Source: a virus
Direction: 5' to 3' (one strand)
Virus record (IMG/VR): IMGVR_UViG_3300032893_000067
Coordinates: 1-52,275 of that record
DNA: 52,275 nt
The notes under the pieces are model-generated. The model was not told the origin of the DNA and made no database searches. It saw only the letters and a list, made by a program, of their open reading frames with translations. A program made the position numbers and the translations under genes. Position 1 is the first letter of the stretch. Each line of letters starts with the position of its first letter. Shown piece by piece: positions 1-7,959 of this stretch.

Positions 1-279
1 TTCAAATCTTACAAAATCGGGCATTTGTTCTGCTTGTGCAATGATCTTTTCTACTGTTTCTTCAGAAAGTTTTCCTTCTTCCAATGCCTTCTTTGCAGAT
101 TGAATCTTTGAAGCTTTATTCTCTAGGCTCAAAGTTGTTCCAGATTTTAATGTAATATCTTCTAGAACTACTACTTTACCATCTTCTCCTCGAACAGTGG
201 GACGAATCTTTACATAATCCAATCCACCATTTTGAGACTTAAGAACTGATCCAATTACAGTTTTTTTAAACTTTGCCAT
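1..279 (-). CDS. Hypothetical early protein, 3' end outside window (partial)
   Basis: An open frame reads leftward off the window edge and shows 93 residues beginning MAKFKKTVIG. The start lies just after the stop of the upstream gene and is preceded by GGAGAAATAA, a good ribosome binding site. The visible part is lysine-rich, with a charged helical stretch (KKALEEGKLSEETVEKIIAQ) that could be a coiled coil. I recognise no family. It is the last visible member of a tightly packed leftward gene string. Confidence 0.75.
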   Translation of the reverse strand, partial: MAKFKKTVIGSVLKSQNGGLDYVKIRPTVRGEDGKVVVLEDITLKSGTTLSLENKASKIQSAKKALEEGKLSEETVEKIIAQAEQMPDFVRFE

Positions 280-633
280 TTATTTCTCCTCATCTTTCAA
301 ATATTTTACAATTTCTTCTGCTTTTTTAGCAACATATTTTTTACCATTCTTAGTAATAATAAATCCATTTTCTGCCTTATCAACTGTTACATATCCATAA
401 ACTGGATATGTGTAGCTATAATATGATGGATATAAATATACCCAATTATAACCATTCCAATATCCTCCAGTAGTGGTACTAAATGTTGCGGTTCCAGAAG
501 CACTATTTGTTGCAGTAGTTGCAAATAAATCATTAGTTCCATTAATAACTGCAGAAGTTCCAGTTTCTAATTTATTCATTTCTTTCACTACGTTACTATC
601 TGTTAATTTTACTACATTGGTTTTATTACCCAT
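280..633 (-). CDS. Hypothetical protein, aromatic-rich centre
   Basis: This 117-residue protein begins MGNKTNVVKL. An ATG 27 nt further upstream is possible, but the chosen start has AAAGGAGAAACTA directly before it and overlaps the previous stop by 8 nt, which is typical of translational coupling here. Residues about 55 to 85 are unusually rich in Tyr, Trp and Gly, followed by a compact basic C-terminus. There is no signal peptide or membrane segment. Function unknown. Confidence 0.7.
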   Translation of the reverse strand: MGNKTNVVKLTDSNVVKEMNKLETGTSAVINGTNDLFATTATNSASGTATFSTTTGGYWNGYNWVYLYPSYYSYTYPVYGYVTVDKAENGFIITKNGKKYVAKKAEEIVKYLKDEEK

Positions 634-1081
634 TAGTTTCTCCTTTATTTTCATAACCAAGTTTTAATTCTTGAGCTTGAGAAACAAGAGTATCCATTGC
701 TTCTTCGCTTTTTTTAGCTTTCTTTTCTTCTTCCACTCTTGCTAATTCTTCACCAGCAGAATGAATGATCATAATATATTTGCTTGTAAGAATCTGATTT
801 AAAATATTAAATAATTCTTGTTCTTTCTTATCCAAAGGCTTTTTATCTGAATCTTCTATAGGAAACTTTGCTACAAGTTCTATAACTCTTTCAATGGCTT
901 TCTTATTAAGAACTTTTAGATATCGTCTCATTACAGGATAATACATGTGGCACATGGCAGCATGTGAATCCAATAAGCTTCCTTCTGAAGCCCCAGACTT
1001 TTCTTTTTCAAGCATTGCCTGTTCTAATTGTTCAGGTGTTAACTGGCTCAGATCCAGTTGCTGGTTGTTCTGTTCCGACAT
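626..1081 (-). CDS. Hypothetical charged helical protein
   Basis: This 151-residue protein has a Gln-rich N-terminus and a long Lys/Glu-rich C-terminal helix (residues about 100 to 140). It starts with MSEQNNQ inside the 3' end of the upstream gene and is translationally coupled to both neighbours. It lies in the same leftward string as the ERF recombinase, so a role in early DNA metabolism is possible, but nothing in its sequence shows this. Confidence 0.7.
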   Translation of the reverse strand: MSEQNNQQLDLSQLTPEQLEQAMLEKEKSGASEGSLLDSHAAMCHMYYPVMRRYLKVLNKKAIERVIELVAKFPIEDSDKKPLDKKEQELFNILNQILTSKYIMIIHSAGEELARVEEEKKAKKSEEAMDTLVSQAQELKLGYENKGETNG

Positions 1082-1310
1082 TTGCTTTTTCCTTTTCTAC
1101 TTCTTGTTCTTTTAACAAATCTTTCATAAATTTGACTACTTCTCTTAAAGTCATAGTCATTCTTACTTTTACTTTAACATCATTACCTGCTTTATTTTTT
1201 CTCAATTCTGTTACAAAGTCACCTTGTCGCATAAGTTTCTGCCATTTACAAGATGCTCCCAAAACTTTTTTGGATAGTGCGTTTAGTTTAAGTCTGTTAT
1301 CGCGTTTCAT
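1032..1310 (-). CDS. Hypothetical basic protein
   Basis: I place the start at the ATG giving MKRDNRLKLN (92 residues). An upstream ATG at 1415 would overlap the preceding small gene by 119 nt and lacks any gain in coding quality. The protein is basic in its N-terminal two thirds and ends in a Glu/Pro/Thr-rich tail. It overlaps the previous gene by 14 nt and the next by 50 nt. Family unknown. The start is uncertain because the ribosome binding site is weak. Confidence 0.55.
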   Translation of the reverse strand: MKRDNRLKLNALSKKVLGASCKWQKLMRQGDFVTELRKNKAGNDVKVKVRMTMTLREVVKFMKDLLKEQEVEKEKANVGTEQPATGSEPVNT

Positions 1311-1482
1311 AGATACATCCAATACTTGGTGAATATAGTCTAGCGCCTTTTTCTTTGCAGTAGTTATTATATTCTTTTGCAATTTCTTTTTCAGTCTTTG
1401 AATTTTTTTGATCACAAGCTCTAGTTGCCATCATAGTTCCAGCAAAAACTGAGATATATATTAGTGCAAGTAAAAATTTCAT
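1297..1482 (-). CDS. Small exported cysteine-containing protein
   Basis: This 61-residue protein opens with a clear signal-peptide-like segment (MKFLLALIYISVFAGT) followed by a short charged domain with three cysteines. It starts immediately after the stop of the ERF gene. It could be a small periplasmic or lipid-linked protein; the cysteine near position 23 is a possible but non-canonical lipobox. A longer frame overlaps its 3' half, so the boundary between the two genes is not certain. Confidence 0.6.
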   Translation of the reverse strand: MKFLLALIYISVFAGTMMATRACDQKNSKTEKEIAKEYNNYCKEKGARLYSPSIGCIYETR

Positions 1483-2073
1483 TTATTGCCAACCATTATC
1501 TTCTGTTGTTGTTTTCGGTTCTTCTTTCTTTGCTGATTTACGAAAGGTTGATTTAGTTCCATTGGCAGTTTGAGTAACATTTTCTGGGGTCTTTTGAGTT
1601 ACATCAGTTCCATTTGGAGTGTCAGTATTTAAAGTCGATGCTGAGATAGTTGAAACTTTTGTAGCTTTAGTTTGCCTATCGACTGCTGCTTCTCCATCAT
1701 CATCTTTAGCGCCAACATTTGCCATGGATTGTAGTCCATAACGTCGAGCATATGAAATGCCCGATCCTTCTGCTTGGGCGTCATTAGCTTTTGCTACTTT
1801 AATTTCTGTTAATGAACCAATGTATTCTCCAGATTCATGAAGTAGTAAAGTATTTACATAATTTTTACCATCAACAACAACTGTTGGTTGTAGTACAGCA
1901 ATTCCGTTTTTATTAAATGCAGGAAGAACTGCTTCTCTAATAGAATTCAAATCTGCAAAGGAGCTTTTAAAGAATGGATTTTTTGCTCCTTTCACCGCTT
2001 CACCCATTTCTTGTTGGGCTTTCAATAAAGCTGGTGCTAACTTTGTAATTGTTTCTGACATTGACATATTCAT
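1483..2073 (-). CDS. erf: ERF-family single-strand DNA annealing protein
   Basis: This is a recombinase that anneals complementary single strands in phage homologous recombination. The 196-residue length matches the P22 Erf class. The N-terminal ERF signature is visible: NPFFKSSFADLN at about residues 32 to 43, and further on SYARRYGL followed by the acidic DDDGEAA near residues 107 to 131. The last 60 residues are a Thr/Lys-rich linker tail. Start at AAGGAGATATGAAATG. It sits with a RecB/Cas4-like nuclease encoded 3 kb upstream, a usual pairing in phage recombination modules. Confidence 0.88.
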   Translation of the reverse strand: MNMSMSETITKLAPALLKAQQEMGEAVKGAKNPFFKSSFADLNSIREAVLPAFNKNGIAVLQPTVVVDGKNYVNTLLLHESGEYIGSLTEIKVAKANDAQAEGSGISYARRYGLQSMANVGAKDDDGEAAVDRQTKATKVSTISASTLNTDTPNGTDVTQKTPENVTQTANGTKSTFRKSAKKEEPKTTTEDNGWQ

Positions 2074-2084
2074 TTCATATCTCC

Positions 2085-2441
2085 TTACTTTGTAACTATT
2101 GCAATTCCTTCATTAAATCTTTGTTCATTAATAACTTCATAATTTAAAGATTCTAATTGATCTTTCTCAACTTCTAAAACTCCTTGGGGTAATACTAATT
2201 TATTATTAAACCATCCTGCAGTATAATTATATTTTACAACATAAGTAGAAATTTGATACTTACCATCTTTAATTTCCATAACTTGTGAATATTCAAAATC
2301 CTTACTCACATTATACTTATCTTGAATTAATCTCTTTAATCTATTTCCAGCTTCATATTTATAATTAACTTTTTTAAACTCAACTGGATTAAATTTATAA
2401 TAGATCTTTTCTGCAAGTTTGTCAATTACATTAAGAAACAT
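2085..2441 (-). CDS. Hypothetical protein
   Basis: This 118-residue soluble protein is rich in Lys, Tyr and Asn. It has a good ribosome binding site (AAGGAATAACAATG) that overlaps the last codons of the SPFH gene upstream. There are no cysteine motifs or membrane segments. Several alternating hydrophobic stretches suggest a mainly beta fold in the second half. No family recognised. Confidence 0.65.
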   Translation of the reverse strand: MFLNVIDKLAEKIYYKFNPVEFKKVNYKYEAGNRLKRLIQDKYNVSKDFEYSQVMEIKDGKYQISTYVVKYNYTAGWFNNKLVLPQGVLEVEKDQLESLNYEVINEQRFNEGIAIVTK

Positions 2442-2443
2442 TG

Positions 2444-3292
2444 TTATTCCTTAGATTGAGTTGTTTTAGTTGGAATATTGAATAACAGATTACTTCCGCT
2501 TCCCATAACTTGAGGCACAGTTCCATCCCATTTCTCAATAGCTTTGAGCATAAGAACTTTATCGGTAACTGTTTCTCTTAGAAGTTTTTGTGATTCTGCT
2601 TGTGCTTTTGCTTTTGTCAATGTTGCTTCGGCATCTCCTTTTGCTTCATTAACTTTTGCCTTTGCATCTGCAGTTGCTTTTTGTGCTGTATATTCGGCTT
2701 GTTGTGCTTGTTGATCAGCAATTTGCTTTTGTTCTACAGCATGATTAAATTCTGCGGTGAAATTAAGATTTACAATGGAAATACTTTTGACAAAGATACC
2801 ATAGTTTCCAAGACGTTCAATAAGAAGTTTATCAATATTGTCTTTAAGTTCCAAACGTTTTGTTAGAACTTCTTCGGCAGTCATTTTAGCTGTTGATGCT
2901 TTTAGAACTTCACTAACTGCTGGATCAATAACACGGTCTTTAACATCTTCTGTTCTTCCAATTGTTCTATAAATCTCTACAACTTTTGCAGGATCTAAAG
3001 TCCAGTTAAGTGCAACATCTGCTGTAACTTTTTGAAGATCTCTTGTAGCAGCTTCGCCAGTTGAATCTGTCTTTTGAATTTGAACAGATAATGTTTTAAT
3101 ACTAGAAAGAAAAGGAACTTTGAGATGAAATCCTTCTTCACGAATATCTTGTGAGACTTTACCAAGAAATACATAAACTCCTCGCTCGCCTGGGCTTACA
3201 ATCTTAAAGCTTCCAAATACTAATGGAAGTCCTACAAATACTCCTAGTGCAACTAATATTGCATTTCTAATACTTTTTATATCATTATTCAT
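2444..3292 (-). CDS. Prohibitin-like SPFH/band-7 membrane protein
   Basis: The 282-residue protein has one N-terminal membrane segment (about residues 10 to 28), then a band-7 domain (about 30 to 185, including the SPGERGVYVFLGKV start), then an Ala/Lys/Glu-rich coiled coil (about 185 to 240). The C-terminus (KWDGTVPQVMGSG) is like that of bacterial prohibitin homologues. Such proteins form ring assemblies in the inner membrane and in bacteria bind and control FtsH protease (HflK/HflC). That role for this phage protein is inference. It overlaps the next gene by ATGA and stands in a cluster of membrane and exported proteins. Confidence 0.9.
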   Translation of the reverse strand: MNNDIKSIRNAILVALGVFVGLPLVFGSFKIVSPGERGVYVFLGKVSQDIREEGFHLKVPFLSSIKTLSVQIQKTDSTGEAATRDLQKVTADVALNWTLDPAKVVEIYRTIGRTEDVKDRVIDPAVSEVLKASTAKMTAEEVLTKRLELKDNIDKLLIERLGNYGIFVKSISIVNLNFTAEFNHAVEQKQIADQQAQQAEYTAQKATADAKAKVNEAKGDAEATLTKAKAQAESQKLLRETVTDKVLMLKAIEKWDGTVPQVMGSGSNLLFNIPTKTTQSKE

Positions 3293-3465
3293 TGATTTAC
3301 TCCCATATAAATTAATTGTCTTGTTACAATTTGTACAAAAAATAATCCTAAAATTGCTAGAGCATGAAATGGAGAAATTCTAAATAAAAAGTCTCCGATA
3401 AAAAACCATACAAATACTGAAGCTATTACATTTAAAATTAAGGCAATTATTAATCCAATCTTCAT
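3289..3465 (-). CDS. Small two-helix membrane protein
   Basis: This 58-residue protein consists almost entirely of two hydrophobic helices (about 3 to 25 and 31 to 50). I use the ATG giving MKIGLIIAL, which follows GGTGGAATAAA and is 1 nt beyond the upstream stop; a longer in-frame start would run back through the neighbour gene. It ends in a 4-nt overlap with the SPFH gene, so the two are probably co-translated and could be membrane partners. Confidence 0.65.
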   Translation of the reverse strand: MKIGLIIALILNVIASVFVWFFIGDFLFRISPFHALAILGLFFVQIVTRQLIYMGVNQ

Positions 3466-3466
3466 T

Positions 3467-3766
3467 TTATTCCACCGTAAATAATCTATTACTTGCTTCA
3501 ATTCTAAAGCGTTCAAAAATGATATCTCTATCCAAATCACCAGATGTAATCTTTTCTGGCTTTGAGACAGCACCAGTTTCTAGATCAAATGTAATTTCAA
3601 CTACATACCACCAGCCATTTGCTTTATCTTTTGCAACTCCTAATGCTTTATTCTTTAAAGCAACTTGTGTGACTACTTGAAGTTCTTCTGGGGCACTGGG
3701 TTGTACGGGATTTGCTTGCATAGGCGTGGGCATTGTTGTTTCCTCAACTTTCTTTTTACGAGCCAT
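3467..3766 (-). CDS. Hypothetical soluble protein
   Basis: This 99-residue protein starts MARKKKVEETT after AAAAGGAGTAATAAAGAA. The N-terminal 30 residues are Pro/Gln/Met-rich and look disordered, followed by a compact domain with a WWYVVEITFD strand and basic ends. A start 21 codons upstream would add a short hydrophobic segment but has no ribosome binding site. Family unknown. It is separated by a 72-nt gap from the cytochrome-like gene upstream. Confidence 0.6.
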   Translation of the reverse strand: MARKKKVEETTMPTPMQANPVQPSAPEELQVVTQVALKNKALGVAKDKANGWWYVVEITFDLETGAVSKPEKITSGDLDRDIIFERFRIEASNRLFTVE

Positions 3767-3838
3767 TTCTTTATTACTCCTTTTGAATAGCTTTCTAATT
3801 AATAATATTATAGTCGCTAATATAGTCATTTGTCAACA

Positions 3839-4177
3839 TTATTCTTTCGAACCTTGATCAATCCAGTCTTTGATCATTTTTCGCTCATTTTCTGGCATAT
3901 CTTTTCCCAATGGCATACTTCTTATTTCCCAAATTCTATAACGAATTTGAACTCTTTTATCATAAGCTGTTTTATAATCTAGCCAACTTGGAAGATTATA
4001 TGGATTATTAAGATTATGACATGGAAGACAGTTCTTTTTAAAAATTGATCTTGCGTGTTTTGTATAAGTTAAAGTTTCAGTATTGGGCATTGTATCTATA
4101 TATTCTCTAGTTTTTATACCAAACTTATATCCTATAATGAAAAATACAATTAATATTGGAACTACTAATTGTTTCAC
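3839..4177 (-). CDS. Membrane-anchored c-type cytochrome-like heme protein
   Basis: This 112-residue protein has an N-terminal membrane anchor (about 3 to 17) and then a single C50-L-P-C53-H54 heme-attachment motif in an external domain. A Met at 88 or 94, in the segment SMPLGKDMPENER, is placed like the axial ligand of small c-type heme domains, and the ending (KMIKDWIDQG) matches those domains. Heme attachment would need the host cytochrome c maturation system in the periplasm. The start is GTG, overlapping the stop of the subtilase gene (GTGA). A phage-encoded c-heme protein is rare; function unknown. Confidence 0.72.
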   Translation of the reverse strand: MKQLVVPILIVFFIIGYKFGIKTREYIDTMPNTETLTYTKHARSIFKKNCLPCHNLNNPYNLPSWLDYKTAYDKRVQIRYRIWEIRSMPLGKDMPENERKMIKDWIDQGSKE

Positions 4178-4905
4178 TTTAAATTCTCACACATTTGTTT
4201 TAATAACATGTTGCTATAATTTGCAGCGGCTTGAGAAGTTCCTGACATGTATCCAAATAAGTTATTAGGAAATGTTGAATAAATTTCAGTACCTTGCATC
4301 CATTTCATATTATAAAGTCCATAATTGCTTGTAATATTTCTTCGGCCATCTTTTAATAGATTACCAATTGGAATAAGATTGACTATATGATATTTGGCTG
4401 GAAAGTAATCGTTACCTTTTTGAGATAGATCCATTCCATTATTCCCGGCGGCCACAACTATTTTAGTTCCAAGATCTGATATCTCTTTTAATACAACATA
4501 TTCTTCAATACTTGGTTCTATTCCTCCAGATGAATAATTAATAAGATCAAAGTGTTTCTTCAAAGCCAATTGAAAGCATTTGACACTATCTTTAATAGCT
4601 TCAGATTCTTTGTAATCTGGAATTCTTTTCTCTACATATCTACAGGATTGCATTATAACTTGATTACAGACGTCCTTTAGAATAAGGCCTGCGATGTGGG
4701 TGCCGTGGTACATAGAATCTTCGTAATTGTAGCCTGGGGAGTCTTTAACATGCTTTTTAATCTCAAGATGTGATAAGTCTACCCCTGTATCAACTATTAA
4801 TACATTAATTTCTTTCCCCTCACAACTATGCGGAAGTAAAAAGAATATAAAAGCCATTACAAATAATATAGCGCCTATAGATATTTGTCTTAAAAACTCA
4901 GTCAA
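4174..4905 (-). CDS. Exported or membrane-anchored subtilisin-like serine protease (S8)
   Basis: The 243-residue protein has an N-terminal hydrophobic segment (about 8 to 25) that is a signal or anchor. It carries a complete catalytic set: Asp39 in IVDTGVD, His67 in HGTHIAG, oxyanion Asn155 in AAGNNG, and Ser224 in SGTSQAA. It is shorter than typical subtilases (about 275 residues) and has no pro-domain that I can see. The start is TTG, preceded by AAGGAAGAAAGA and overlapping the nuclease gene stop. The target is unknown; the position next to the heme and SPFH proteins suggests envelope action. Confidence 0.88.
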   Translation of the reverse strand: MTEFLRQISIGAILFVMAFIFFLLPHSCEGKEINVLIVDTGVDLSHLEIKKHVKDSPGYNYEDSMYHGTHIAGLILKDVCNQVIMQSCRYVEKRIPDYKESEAIKDSVKCFQLALKKHFDLINYSSGGIEPSIEEYVVLKEISDLGTKIVVAAGNNGMDLSQKGNDYFPAKYHIVNLIPIGNLLKDGRRNITSNYGLYNMKWMQGTEIYSTFPNNLFGYMSGTSQAAANYSNMLLKQMCENLK

Positions 4906-6056
4906 TCTTTCTTCCTTTTATCTTCTAATTCAATTAAATCGTCATCAATTCCATACCAGCATTTATTATAATATGGGCAGCGATATTCTCCACTTCCACA
5001 AGCATTTAGATTAGGTCCAAAATGTTCATTAGTTATACCTTCATTGGCCTTATCAAATGTCTCTAATACTAGATTCTCCGCTGTTTCAGATACTTTGTCA
5101 AGAATAATGTCTATTTTACATTCAGGTGTAATAGTTTCATTCCATTCACCATTGCATCGTTCAAATCTTGGGACCCCGGCTGGGCTTGGTTCAGCAAGAC
5201 CTATTGCATTATTGCAGGTCTTGTGCCTTCCACCAGTTCCATCATATCCACATTTAGAGCATATCTTTATTCTATTCTTAACTATATTCTTATACATTAC
5301 AAAGAATGCAACGCCATCTAGCTTTAATTCTTCTTTCTCGGCATGATAATATCCAATAAGCTGTTGACTTTTAGATGCAGCATCTTCTTCATAGTCCCTA
5401 GCAGATGTCTTATTATCTCCAAGATATCGTTTATCATCTTCCCATAGAACAACTAAATCCAATATTCCATTTACTACATCACCATTATTGTTTTCTAGCT
5501 TAGTTCTTTTCTGGATTGCAATGACTTCTTTGATGCGGGGCAATACTTTTTCGGCGTAACTCTTTATCATTATATGGCCTTTTCGTCTTAATGATAACCA
5601 ATTAGCCATTGAATAAAGTTTCTTTTCTTCTATTGGAAGGTTTCTAAATCCTATAGTAGCTTTCATTTCTAATATAGTATCAAGTATTTCTTTTAAAGTT
5701 TTAGTCGATTGATAATTGAGTTTAGCTTTTAATTCTTCAAATTTTTCATAATCTTCTTTTAATAGGAGTTCTTCATCAAAATCAGTTTTTGCATAAACAA
5801 TCATAGTTGCTTCGGGTATATAAATGTCTTCTCCATTTACATCGTTATATCTGAATGACTTATCAAACTTTTGTATAGCCTCTTCTAAATTCTTTGTCTT
5901 TAATAAATGGTTTAAACCAAAGTCAATTGCAGATCCATAAAGAAAGAATGCTCGATACTCTTTTGGACGTAGGCGTTTCTTGTAATGATAAAAATATTTG
6001 CGAGGGCATTCTGTGTAAAGCCTGATTTGAGAATTTGAAAGCTTATTCTTTTTCAT
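4902..6056 (-). CDS. RecB/Cas4-like PD-(D/E)XK nuclease
   Basis: This 384-residue protein starts with the RecB-family lead-in (SNSQIRLYTECPRKYFYHY). It shows the PD-(D/E)XK core as GILDLVVLW followed by DNKT. Cys17 together with the C-terminal cluster CGSGEYRCPYYNKC is the arrangement that binds an iron-sulphur cluster in Cas4 and AddB nucleases. A second CxxC...C set around residues 265 to 300 could bind zinc. It probably acts as a 5' or 3' exonuclease with the ERF annealing protein. ATGA overlaps link it to both neighbours. Confidence 0.85.
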   Translation of the reverse strand: MKKNKLSNSQIRLYTECPRKYFYHYKKRLRPKEYRAFFLYGSAIDFGLNHLLKTKNLEEAIQKFDKSFRYNDVNGEDIYIPEATMIVYAKTDFDEELLLKEDYEKFEELKAKLNYQSTKTLKEILDTILEMKATIGFRNLPIEEKKLYSMANWLSLRRKGHIMIKSYAEKVLPRIKEVIAIQKRTKLENNNGDVVNGILDLVVLWEDDKRYLGDNKTSARDYEEDAASKSQQLIGYYHAEKEELKLDGVAFFVMYKNIVKNRIKICSKCGYDGTGGRHKTCNNAIGLAEPSPAGVPRFERCNGEWNETITPECKIDIILDKVSETAENLVLETFDKANEGITNEHFGPNLNACGSGEYRCPYYNKCWYGIDDDLIELEDKRKKD

Positions 6057-6412
6057 ATAATAGTCGATTTAAATCCATTATCATCTGTATAATAAACTTC
6101 TTTAATATCTAATGTCTTAAGCATTTGAAGACATGAAGAACATGGGAATGCTTTTGCCATTCTACCGCCGGGTGTTTCTCTAAAAATATAAATACTACAA
6201 TCTTTAAAGTTATCTAACTTTGAATTCAATATTGCATGGAATTCTGCATGAACCATTTTAAATTTATGCGGGGATCTTGTATGTGTTTTTAATTGATTAA
6301 CTCCAAAGCTAATAGGCTTGTTTTTATAAACTAATACACATCCCATTTTATGTTTGTGATGGTTTGAAAGTTTAGATATCTTTCTTGCCAAATCAAAAAA
6401 GTTCTTATTCAT
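6053..6412 (-). CDS. Cytidine/deoxycytidylate deaminase-family protein
   Basis: This 119-residue protein has the zinc-dependent deaminase signature: H55-A-E57 and P90-C91-S-S-C94, with the glutamate as proton shuttle. Phage members of this fold usually deaminate dCMP to supply dUMP for thymidylate synthesis, but the short length and lack of the usual dCMP-binding region leave the substrate open. It overlaps both neighbours by 4 nt in the leftward operon. Confidence 0.82.
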   Translation of the reverse strand: MNKNFFDLARKISKLSNHHKHKMGCVLVYKNKPISFGVNQLKTHTRSPHKFKMVHAEFHAILNSKLDNFKDCSIYIFRETPGGRMAKAFPCSSCLQMLKTLDIKEVYYTDDNGFKSTII

Positions 6413-6639
6413 CGTATCTTATTACCTAAATGTTTATAAGGAATTATTAAACTAAAGATTCGTTTATTAATAGTTATAGTTAATACTAATTTTCTTTTTC
6501 TATCTTTATTCAATTCATTCTTATTTTTTAATGTTGTAAAATAGAAATCATTATAAGTATAACAATTAAATGAGAATCTAAATGAATTAAGATCTTCTTT
6601 ATAATATTCTATTTGTATAGGACTTCTTAGTAGTTTCAT
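6409..6639 (-). CDS. Hypothetical basic protein
   Basis: This is a 76-residue protein with many aromatic residues and Lys/Arg, ending in a hydrophobic strand and HLGNKIR. It overlaps its neighbours by ATGA at both ends, which supports it as a real gene. No motif recognised. Confidence 0.6.
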   Translation of the reverse strand: MKLLRSPIQIEYYKEDLNSFRFSFNCYTYNDFYFTTLKNKNELNKDRKRKLVLTITINKRIFSLIIPYKHLGNKIR

Positions 6640-7208
6640 TTTCTTTCACCACATTTTTCACAATAGTCATATTCTTCCTGTAAACCTTGGTAATGTTTCC
6701 AGATATGAAAACAGATCGGTTCAGTTAAAACTTTAAATGTAGGATTACTAAAAATAGTTCCTAATGGGGCTTGTATTGGATAAAATGTTATGTCATTCCA
6801 ATTTGTTCCTTGATAAAATCCATAAGTATCACATGTAACCCAATTTGTTTCGAGAAAATTATCCGGTTCTGTTCCTTTTTCCCAAACTTTTATATAATCC
6901 TTTCTAAATTCGAAATAATAAGTTCCAGGAGATAGTATATCTGTTTTTTTGAGGAGAGACATTTGAGGTACTCTTGTATCTTTTTTCCATACATCTTCTA
7001 CGGATGGAATTAATTCATATTCTTTCATTTCTGGGAATTCTTTAGAAGCTACAAGAAGAGATGTTTCAATACCACAAATAAAACCAACTATTCTTGCATC
7101 TAATGGAAGATTTTCATCCATAAACTTTTTTATTTCAACGCTTGTTAATCCTGCTCTTCTATCTATTCCAGGAATAATAATACTAGCAAGTTTTCTATAA
7201 ATTTTCAT
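6636..7208 (-). CDS. Hypothetical protein with C-terminal zinc knuckle
   Basis: This 190-residue protein has a good ribosome binding site (TGAGGTAAAGAAATG). The body is unrecognised. The last 28 residues form a small module with His, Trp and a final YCEKCGERK, which probably binds one metal ion. Nearly the same tail ends the next gene upstream (7205..7432), so the two genes share a duplicated C-terminal module. A 4-nt overlap joins them. Confidence 0.65.
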   Translation of the reverse strand: MKIYRKLASIIIPGIDRRAGLTSVEIKKFMDENLPLDARIVGFICGIETSLLVASKEFPEMKEYELIPSVEDVWKKDTRVPQMSLLKKTDILSPGTYYFEFRKDYIKVWEKGTEPDNFLETNWVTCDTYGFYQGTNWNDITFYPIQAPLGTIFSNPTFKVLTEPICFHIWKHYQGLQEEYDYCEKCGERK

Positions 7209-7432
7209 TTCTTTACCTCATTACATTTTGTACAATAAGTATCTTTTTGATTCAATCCAATATATTCTTTCCAATCATGTTCACATTTTATGGCAGATTT
7301 TGTGAATTCTAATTGTTGTCGTGGAACTATTTTTCCTTGTTGTTCTAATTCATTCATTATAGCATCAATTTCTTCTTGTGAAAGATTCAACATTCTAACA
7401 TCTTTTGGATATAATAGATTTATTTCAATCAT
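7205..7432 (-). CDS. Small zinc-knuckle protein
   Basis: The 75-residue protein has an acidic helical N-terminal half (LSQEEIDAIMNELEQQGK) and a C-terminal CEHDW...YCTKCNEVKK module that resembles the tail of the following gene (His/Trp, Gly-Leu, then CxxC). It probably binds zinc. Its ATG lies 4 nt after the previous stop. The biological role is unknown. Confidence 0.62.
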   Translation of the reverse strand: MIEINLLYPKDVRMLNLSQEEIDAIMNELEQQGKIVPRQQLEFTKSAIKCEHDWKEYIGLNQKDTYCTKCNEVKK

Positions 7433-7435
7433 TTA

Positions 7436-7708
7436 TCACTCATTTCTATAAATAATCGGTTGTATTGTGCTTCCATATGGTATCTTTTTAGCTTTCTTAA
7501 AATTCTTATAACTATTTCCACATCGAAAACATCCTTCATAATCAACTATCATTGAAGGTTTATTTCCATAGAACTCTTTTCTCTGTTTCAATGGAAGAGT
7601 TTTAAAATATTCATTGAACTTTTTAACTTCAGATTCTGCGTGTTTTCTTGTAACACAAAAATGGACCCAATGACAATCGCGGCACTCGGCCATTTTATAC
7701 TTAAACAT
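7436..7708 (-). CDS. Small cysteine-rich (zinc-binding) protein
   Basis: This 90-residue protein has an N-terminal CRDCHWVHFC and a later CFRCG, giving two CxxC pairs about 45 residues apart, probably one split zinc site. The rest is basic. Start at AAAGGATATGAAAAATG, overlapping the upstream gene by 8 nt. No family recognised. Confidence 0.65.
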   Translation of the reverse strand: MFKYKMAECRDCHWVHFCVTRKHAESEVKKFNEYFKTLPLKQRKEFYGNKPSMIVDYEGCFRCGNSYKNFKKAKKIPYGSTIQPIIYRNE

Positions 7709-7952
7709 TTTTCATATCCTTTACCAATTGATCTAATACTTTTTTCATTTCAATTATAGCATTTCGCCTTTCATTCATCACCGGAAATGTTTCTAATCTT
7801 TTAATTTCTTCTTGTAATTTCTCATTATAAAACTCGTTAAAATATTGAAATGAATCCTCAAATCCTTTTACGTAAAGATTTAAATTATTATTGGCTGGGA
7901 CTTTAATACTTTTGAATCTATCCATAGCTATTGACAGAAGCTTTCTATTCAT
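7701..7952 (-). CDS. Hypothetical helical protein, possibly leaderless
   Basis: The preferred start gives MNRKLLSIAMDRFK (83 residues), a mainly helical charged protein. No Shine-Dalgarno sequence precedes it, but a sigma70-like promoter ends 7 nt upstream, so the mRNA may begin at the ATG. A later ATG (MDRFKSIKV, position 7925) is the alternative. This gene is the first of a new leftward unit that faces the divergent gene at 7967. Confidence 0.55.
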   Translation of the reverse strand: MNRKLLSIAMDRFKSIKVPANNNLNLYVKGFEDSFQYFNEFYNEKLQEEIKRLETFPVMNERRNAIIEMKKVLDQLVKDMKNV

Positions 7953-7959
7953 ATATAGT
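7931..7959 (+). promoter_or_regulatory. Sigma70-type promoter with leaderless start
   Basis: TTGACA, 17-nt spacer, TATAGT. The -10 box ends 7 nt before the ATG at 7967, so transcription should begin at or within a base of the start codon. No ribosome binding site is present. Confidence 0.6.

Noticed and set aside
1310-1415. N-terminal extension of the gene ending at 1032
   Set aside because: The extra 35 codons would overlap the signal-peptide gene 1297..1482 almost entirely in its 3' half. The internal ATG gives the short overlap normal for this genome.
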